From assembly GCF_012849095.1 (NCBI RefSeq), contig NZ_CP051680.1, positions 5,941,001 through 6,005,000 of the forward strand: a DNA stretch of 64,000 nucleotides, read 5' to 3'. Positions 63,912 to 64,000 of the stretch are shown in pieces. The DNA is from Cohnella herbarum. Lineage in GTDB: Bacteria > Bacillota > Bacilli > Paenibacillales > Paenibacillaceae. The position numbers and the translations under genes are program-made. Each line of letters opens with the position of its first letter. The stretch's first letter is position 1. The notes below the pieces were generated by a model. That model saw only the letters and a program-made list of their open reading frames with translations. It searched no databases and had not been told where the DNA came from.

Positions 63912-64000
63912 CGTTATCCATGCTCAATTCCCGTTTATGTCTAGCTTTTTATTCGTTGGCAGTTCTAATAGATTCGATGCGGGTATAGACATAGTAAAGG

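Overview
The window looks like a chromosomal stretch of a Gram-positive, spore-forming member of the Paenibacillaceae (Paenibacillus/Cohnella type). The grounds are spo0F, a spore-lipoprotein gene, a sporulation-type pbpG, a large Bacillus-type SRP RNA, rpoE (RNA polymerase delta), a T-box, strong AGGAGG ribosome binding sites, frequent TTG/GTG starts and moderate-to-high G+C. The genus is an inference from gene content and order.

Layout. 1-6690: a c-di-AMP riboswitch in front of an NlpC/P60 wall hydrolase, a membrane protein plus M1 peptidase pair, helD and ywhD. 6692-12062: a five-gene ABC exporter plus two-component set in the style of Bacillus LnrJKLMN (YfiJKLMN). 12063-13196: a gene-free stretch with a 51-bp tandem repeat and other repeats. 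13197-18388: sugar-acid cassette 1 (GntR regulator, binding protein, two permeases, RspA/ManD-type dehydratase) with a matching pair of operators. 18546-22600: pbpG, speE, speB. 22865-25099: an Aer-like chemoreceptor. 25118-35386: cassette 2, two divergent operons (fructokinase, YesM kinase, frameshifted YesN regulator; facing two permeases, binding protein, FAD oxidoreductase, zinc alcohol dehydrogenase), with CcpA cre-like sites near both starts. 35637-39897: a T-box-controlled extra argS, then ywiB and the main argS. 39935-41086: a subtilase without a signal peptide. 41383-50164: cassette 3 (ROK repressor, ROK kinase, NagB, GH4 glycosidase, binding protein, two permeases, Gfo/Idh/MocA oxidoreductase) with two matching promoter/operator units. 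50312-59300: rpoE, pyrG, spo0F, fbaA, murA, rho, a radical SAM gene, rpmE and a YhcN-type lipoprotein. 59373-63863: SRP RNA, a PAS histidine kinase, dnaX, ebfC and recR.

How it fits together. The housekeeping genes follow the order of Bacillus subtilis blocks (ywhD-pbpG-speE-speB, ywiB-argS, rpoE/pyrG-spo0F-fbaA-murAB-rho-rpmE, and scr-dnaX-yaaK-recR). Accessory sugar cassettes and the exporter sit between them. None of the three sugar importers carries its own ATPase, so a shared MsmX-type ATPase encoded elsewhere is expected. RNA-level control is common: c-di-AMP riboswitch, Arg T-box, a CTP-sensing pyrG leader, and hairpins between binding-protein and permease genes. I saw no phage, CRISPR array, tRNA or intact insertion sequence. 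I found no clearly new multi-gene system. The best leads are the operator pairs, the Aer-like receptor, the frameshifted regulator, the duplicated argS, the radical SAM gene and the repeats.
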